Shown: positions 60,542 through 64,000 of the stretch, piece after piece
Layout of the letters: each line of letters begins with the position of its first letter
How positions within the stretch are numbered: position 1 is the stretch's first letter
Origin: Streptomyces olivochromogenes
Lineage (GTDB): Bacteria > Actinomycetota > Actinomycetes > Streptomycetales > Streptomycetaceae
Assembly: GCF_001514115.1 (NCBI RefSeq)
Contig: NZ_KQ948454.1
Coordinates: 481,425-545,424, forward strand
DNA length: 64,000 bases
Direction: 5' to 3'
Position numbers and translations under genes: made by a program
Notes under the pieces: model-generated
Told to the model about the DNA's origin: nothing
The model's database searches: none
Seen by the model: the letters and a program-made list of their open reading frames with translations, nothing else

Positions 60542-62575
60542 GTGTTCAACGTCACGGGGATCCTCAAGCGGCTGGTGATCGGCCGGGCCATGCGCAGCGA
60601 AGAGCTGCACGAGACGCTGCTGCCCAAGCGGCTCGCCCTGCCGATCTTCGCCTCGGACCCGCTGTCCTCGGTGGCGTACGCGACCCAGGAGATCCTGCTG
60701 GTCCTCACCCTGGGCGGCCTTGCCTACCTGCACTTCACCCCGTGGATCGCGGCCGCGGTCGTGGCGCTGATGACGGTCGTGGTGCTGTCGTACCGCCAGG
60801 TGGTGCACGCCTACCCGAGCGGCGGCGGCTCGTACGAGGTGGTGTCGACGAACCTCGGCCCGACCGCCGGACTGGTCGTCGCCGCCTCGCTCCTCGTCGA
60901 CTACGTCATGACGGTGGCCGTCTCGGTCGCCTCCGGTGTCGACAACATCATCTCGGCCGTCCCACGCCTCGCCGACCACCGCGTTCTGCTGGCGATCGGC
61001 TTCGTGGCGGTCCTGACGGCGATGAACCTGCGGGGCGTCCGGGAGTCGGGACGCGCCTTCGCCGCACCGACGTACCTGTTCATCAGCGGTGTGCTCGTCA
61101 TGGTGGTCACGGGCCTGATCCGCTACGCCCTCGGGGACGCGCCGGTCGCCGAGAGCGCCGGATACGGCGTCGCGCCGGACCCCTCGGACGCGAACCTGAC
61201 GGGTCTCGCCCTGCTGATGCTGGTGCTGCGCGCGTTCTCCTCCGGCTGTACGGCGCTGACCGGGGTGGAGGCCATCTCCAACGGCGTACCGGCCTTCCGC
61301 AGGCCCAAGTCGAGGAACGCGGCCGAGACCCTGACCGCGATGGGCGCCCTCGCGATCGTCATGTTCGTGGGCGTCACCGCGCTGGCGCTGATCACCAAGG
61401 TGCACATCACGGACGACGCGTGCCGGCTGACGGGACTCACCGGCGACTGCGGCTCGTACACCCAGCGCACGGTGATCGCGCAGATCGCGGCGGCGGTCTT
61501 CGGCGGCGAGCACAGCGTCGGCTTCTACGTCATCCAGGCGGCGACCGCGCTGGTCCTGATCCTGGCGGCGAACACGGCCTTCAACGGCTTCCCCCTGCTC
61601 GCGTCCATCCTGGCCCAACACCGTTATCTCCCCCACCAGTTGCACAACCGGGGCGACCGGCTCGCCTTCTCCAACGGCATCCTGGCGCTCGCGATCGTCG
61701 CGGCTCTGCTGCTGTGGGGCTTCAAGGCGAACGTCACCAGCCTCATCCACCTCTACATCCTGGGCGTGTTCACCGCCTTCACGCTCTCCCAGCTGGGCAT
61801 GGTCCGGCACTGGAACAGCGAGCTGCGCACGGAACGCGACCCGGCGCCGCGGCGCCGCCACCAAACGGCCCGCGCGATCAACGCACTCGGCTCGGTCGTC
61901 ACCGGCCTGGTCCTGGTGATCGTGCTGGCCACCAAGTTCACGGAGGGCGCGTGGCTCGCCGTACTCGCGGCGATCGTGCTGTGGGTGATGATGCGCGGCA
62001 TCCGGCGCCACTACGACGCCATCTCGGCGGAACTGGCGGTGACCGACCCGAAGGGCGAACTCACCCTCCCTTCACGAGTGTTGGGGATCGTCCTGGTCTC
62101 CACCCTGCACAAGCCGACCCTCCGTGCCCTCGCCTACGCGCGCGCCTTCCGCCCCGACCGGCTGGAGGCCCTGACGGTCTCCGTCGACCGTGACGAGGCG
62201 GCGGCGCTGCTCAGGCGCTGGGAGGAGTACGGCATCGACATCCCGCTGAAGATCATCGACTCGCCGTACCGCGAGGTGACCCGGCCGGTCGTGGAGTACG
62301 TCCGCTCGATCCGCCGCGAGAGCCCGCGGGACATCGTCGCCGTCTTCATCCCCGAGTACGTCGTCGGACACTGGTGGGAGAACCTCCTGCACAACCAGTC
62401 GGCGCTGTGGCTGAAGAACCGGCTCCTGTTCACCCCGGGGGTCATGGTCACGAGCGTGCCGTGGCAGCTGACGTCCTCGGCCCACGCCGACCGGCCCGCG
62501 GCCAGGGCGCCGGGGTCCTTCCGGCGGGGGGAACCGCAGGGGCCGGCGCCCCGGGCGGGCACCCGGCACCGGTGA
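60542..62575 (+). CDS. KimA-like APC-family potassium/proton symporter, paralogue 2
   Basis: About 677 residues from GTG 60542. It has 12 helices with DPLSSVAYATQEILLVLTLG, YPSGGGSYEVVSTNLG, FSSGCTALTGVEAISNGVPAF and FTLSQLGMVRHW, paralogous to the gene at 50.3 kb. The first, second and last motif match Bacillus KimA. The C-terminal cytoplasmic part (TLPSRVLGIVLVSTLHKPTLRALAYA...) may sense a second messenger such as c-di-AMP. Two paralogues 10 kb apart suggest duplication with different regulation. Confidence 0.85.
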   Translation: MFNVTGILKRLVIGRAMRSEELHETLLPKRLALPIFASDPLSSVAYATQEILLVLTLGGLAYLHFTPWIAAAVVALMTVVVLSYRQVVHAYPSGGGSYEVVSTNLGPTAGLVVAASLLVDYVMTVAVSVASGVDNIISAVPRLADHRVLLAIGFVAVLTAMNLRGVRESGRAFAAPTYLFISGVLVMVVTGLIRYALGDAPVAESAGYGVAPDPSDANLTGLALLMLVLRAFSSGCTALTGVEAISNGVPAFRRPKSRNAAETLTAMGALAIVMFVGVTALALITKVHITDDACRLTGLTGDCGSYTQRTVIAQIAAAVFGGEHSVGFYVIQAATALVLILAANTAFNGFPLLASILAQHRYLPHQLHNRGDRLAFSNGILALAIVAALLLWGFKANVTSLIHLYILGVFTAFTLSQLGMVRHWNSELRTERDPAPRRRHQTARAINALGSVVTGLVLVIVLATKFTEGAWLAVLAAIVLWVMMRGIRRHYDAISAELAVTDPKGELTLPSRVLGIVLVSTLHKPTLRALAYARAFRPDRLEALTVSVDRDEAAALLRRWEEYGIDIPLKIIDSPYREVTRPVVEYVRSIRRESPRDIVAVFIPEYVVGHWWENLLHNQSALWLKNRLLFTPGVMVTSVPWQLTSSAHADRPAARAPGSFRRGEPQGPAPRAGTRHR

Positions 62576-62627
62576 CGCGCCCGGGGCGGAACCCGGCTCG
62601 GCGCACCCTCGCTCGGCGGACCCCGGT

Positions 62628-64000
62628 TCAGCGGAACTCGGCGAGCCTCGGTCGCAGCCCCAGCAGGATCAGCGCACCCGCACCGAGCAGCAGACCGCAC
62701 GTCCACGGGAGCAGTCCGGTCGCCTCGAAGCGGCCCGCGCGGACCGCCGCCGTGAAGTGCCGCCGGTTGATGTCCGTCACCTGGTCCAGCGCCGTCATCC
62801 AGGCCCCGAAGTGGGCGTTGGACGTGCCCGGCTCCCACCCCATGCAGAACGCGACGGCCTCGCCCTCCTTGCCCTGCGCGACCAGGGCCCGGATCCTCCG
62901 GTCGTCGCGCTGGTAGACGGCGTACGCGTCCACCGTCCGCTCCGCCGCGGCCCGTTCACCGGGGAAGGTGAGGTTGGCGAGCTCACGCGCGAACTCGCCG
63001 CCGAAGTCGAGGGTGTGGCGGTCGGCGCGGTACTCCTTCCAGGTCGTGGCGAGCCCGAAGTCGTACGAGTCGAGGCTCGCGCCCTTCATCCCGTACAGCT
63101 GCTGCGACTTGGCGAGGAACGCCTGCGCGTACTGCGAGCGGCGCTCGGGGTCCAGCAGGAAGCGGCTCTCGTCGGCGTTCGCGTCGTAGGCGATCGCGCG
63201 GGCGCGGGAGAGGGCGACGACGGAGTCGAAGGCGTCGCGGCGAGCTCCGTAGAGCTGGTCGGCGGAGGCGGCGAGCGCCTGGCCGCCGAGGAGCACGGCC
63301 AGCAGCGCGCAGACCGTGGCGGCCAGGACGCCGGGGTTGAGGATCCGGTGGAAGCGGCGGGCCAGGTACCACTGGAGGACGCCGAGGGCGGCGAGCAGTA
63401 GCGCGCCGAGTACGAGGACGGCGGCGAGCTGGGCCGAGAGGACCGAACGGGCCTGGTCGTACTGCCGGTCGAAGGCGCTGTCGTTGGAGTCCACCAGCTT
63501 CCTCGCACTCGGCAGGAGCTGGGCCTGGAGGAGATCGGTGGCCTCGCGGTAGTCGACGAGGGCGGCCGGTCCGCCGCCGGCGCGGTCGTCGTTCTCCAGG
63601 GCGCGGCCGATCAGCTCCTGGTACTCGGCGAAGTCGTCGGTGAGCGACTCGACGGTGTGCTCGTCGGCGGCGTCGCCCTGGGCGGCGACGGCAAGCGTGC
63701 GCAGGTCGTGGCCGATCGCGCGGCGCGCGTCCCCGTAGAAGCCGGCCGCCTTCTCGTACGGCGTCGCCAGGCGCCCCTTGCCCCCGTCGCCGCCGGCCAG
63801 CAGAAGGTTGGCGGCCTGCGCGTCCATGTCGTTGAGGGCGAGATTCAGGTCGGCGGCGCTGGTGGTGCGGGGTGCGTCGCGGCCCGCCACGGTGTCCCAG
63901 GTGCCGTTGGCGGCGAGTCCGGCCAGGCCCAGCAGCAGGGCGAGGGCGACGGTCAGCAGGAGGGTGACGGTCCGCAGCAGCCGCAGTCGCGCGGGCAGGG
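62628..64000 (-). CDS. Membrane sensor-like protein, 5' end beyond window
   Basis: The frame is open to the window end, so the start lies after 64000. An N-terminal helix (TLLLTVALALLLGLAGLAA), a helical extracytoplasmic segment (DMDAQAANLLLAGGDGGKGRL), a middle helix (LAAVLVLGALLLAALGVL), a second helical pair (ALLAVLLGGQALA) and a final helix (LLLGAGALILLGLRP) resemble two four-helix-bundle sensor domains without a kinase or MCP module. I do not recognise the family. Confidence 0.7.
   Translation of the reverse strand, partial: LPARLRLLRTVTLLLTVALALLLGLAGLAANGTWDTVAGRDAPRTTSAADLNLALNDMDAQAANLLLAGGDGGKGRLATPYEKAAGFYGDARRAIGHDLRTLAVAAQGDAADEHTVESLTDDFAEYQELIGRALENDDRAGGGPAALVDYREATDLLQAQLLPSARKLVDSNDSAFDRQYDQARSVLSAQLAAVLVLGALLLAALGVLQWYLARRFHRILNPGVLAATVCALLAVLLGGQALAASADQLYGARRDAFDSVVALSRARAIAYDANADESRFLLDPERRSQYAQAFLAKSQQLYGMKGASLDSYDFGLATTWKEYRADRHTLDFGGEFARELANLTFPGERAAAERTVDAYAVYQRDDRRIRALVAQGKEGEAVAFCMGWEPGTSNAHFGAWMTALDQVTDINRRHFTAAVRAGRFEATGLLPWTCGLLLGAGALILLGLRPRLAEFR

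Noticed and set aside
60542..62575. Amino-acid permease label for the KimA-like genes
   Set aside because: Both are generic APC permeases, but several KimA stretches match; the potassium call is kept as likely, not certain.

Overview
The window is very G+C-rich DNA with dense, often overlapping genes, GTG/TTG starts and strong third-position GC bias. Gene content points to a Streptomyces chromosome, probably core rather than arm: futalosine-pathway menaquinone genes, an ATPase/XRE/DUF397 cluster, DUF4229, a class F sortase, a KimA-like permease pair and rare TTA (bldA-type) codons. The gene order resembles the S. coelicolor region holding mqnC, mqnA, mqnE and the UbiD/UbiA/UbiX genes; this is from memory and was not searched. 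I found no tRNA, rRNA, CRISPR array, prophage or intact insertion sequence. The only mobile-element trace is a short recombinase-like relic near 17.1 kb.

Layout. 1-7 kb: 3' end of a GH18 chitinase-like gene; a minus-strand run of Ser/Thr kinase, prepilin peptidase, mqnC and a barrel-less amidohydrolase-like protein; then mqnA divergent from a cold-shock gene. 7-12 kb: acyl-CoA ligase, ATPase/XRE/DUF397 cluster and a MaoC-type hydratase, with matching inverted repeats before the ligase and the hydratase. 12-19 kb: a large secreted subtilase divergent from a TrmB/LuxR-like regulator, then TetR, DUF4229 and GNAT genes. 19-24 kb: mqnE, an AsnC regulator and the UbiD-UbiA-UbiX genes. 24-29 kb: a repeat-rich spacer with a G-quadruplex array, a PLDc_N membrane protein, an NCS1 permease, a secreted protein, an ArsR/quinone-reductase pair and a methyltransferase. 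29-38 kb: two overlapping genes sharing a glycine/asparagine motif, a GH-fold Tat protein, a PucR/deaminase/dioxygenase locus, and a STAND-like NTPase coupled to a membrane-anchored type I binding protein. 38-47 kb: a minus-strand haem and cytochrome c maturation run (hemL, histidine phosphatase, deacetylase-like lipoprotein, tlpA-like, ccdA, resB, ccsB, SRPBCC). 47-64 kb: CorA, a stress protein, two KimA-like permeases, a surface protein with a class F sortase, an envelope block (glycosyltransferase, deacetylase, uppP), a BlaI/M56 pair, a transglutaminase-like protein and a truncated membrane protein.

How the genes fit together. Menaquinone genes recur on one strand: mqnC, mqnA, mqnE and the UbiD/UbiA/UbiX set cover chorismate dehydratase, both radical SAM steps and prenylation/decarboxylation. 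The hemL-ccsB run links haem supply to cytochrome c assembly, so respiration is a theme. The envelope block would handle lipid-linked sugars and wall surface. The best candidates for undescribed systems are the pair at 29.5-30.5 kb sharing a possible amyloid-type motif and the NTPase/binding-protein pair at 34.7-38.4 kb. The NTPase gene and the XRE gene at 9.8 kb carry TTA codons, which suggests bldA-dependent, developmental expression. Short tandem repeats of about 15-23 bp recur at gene ends across the window.
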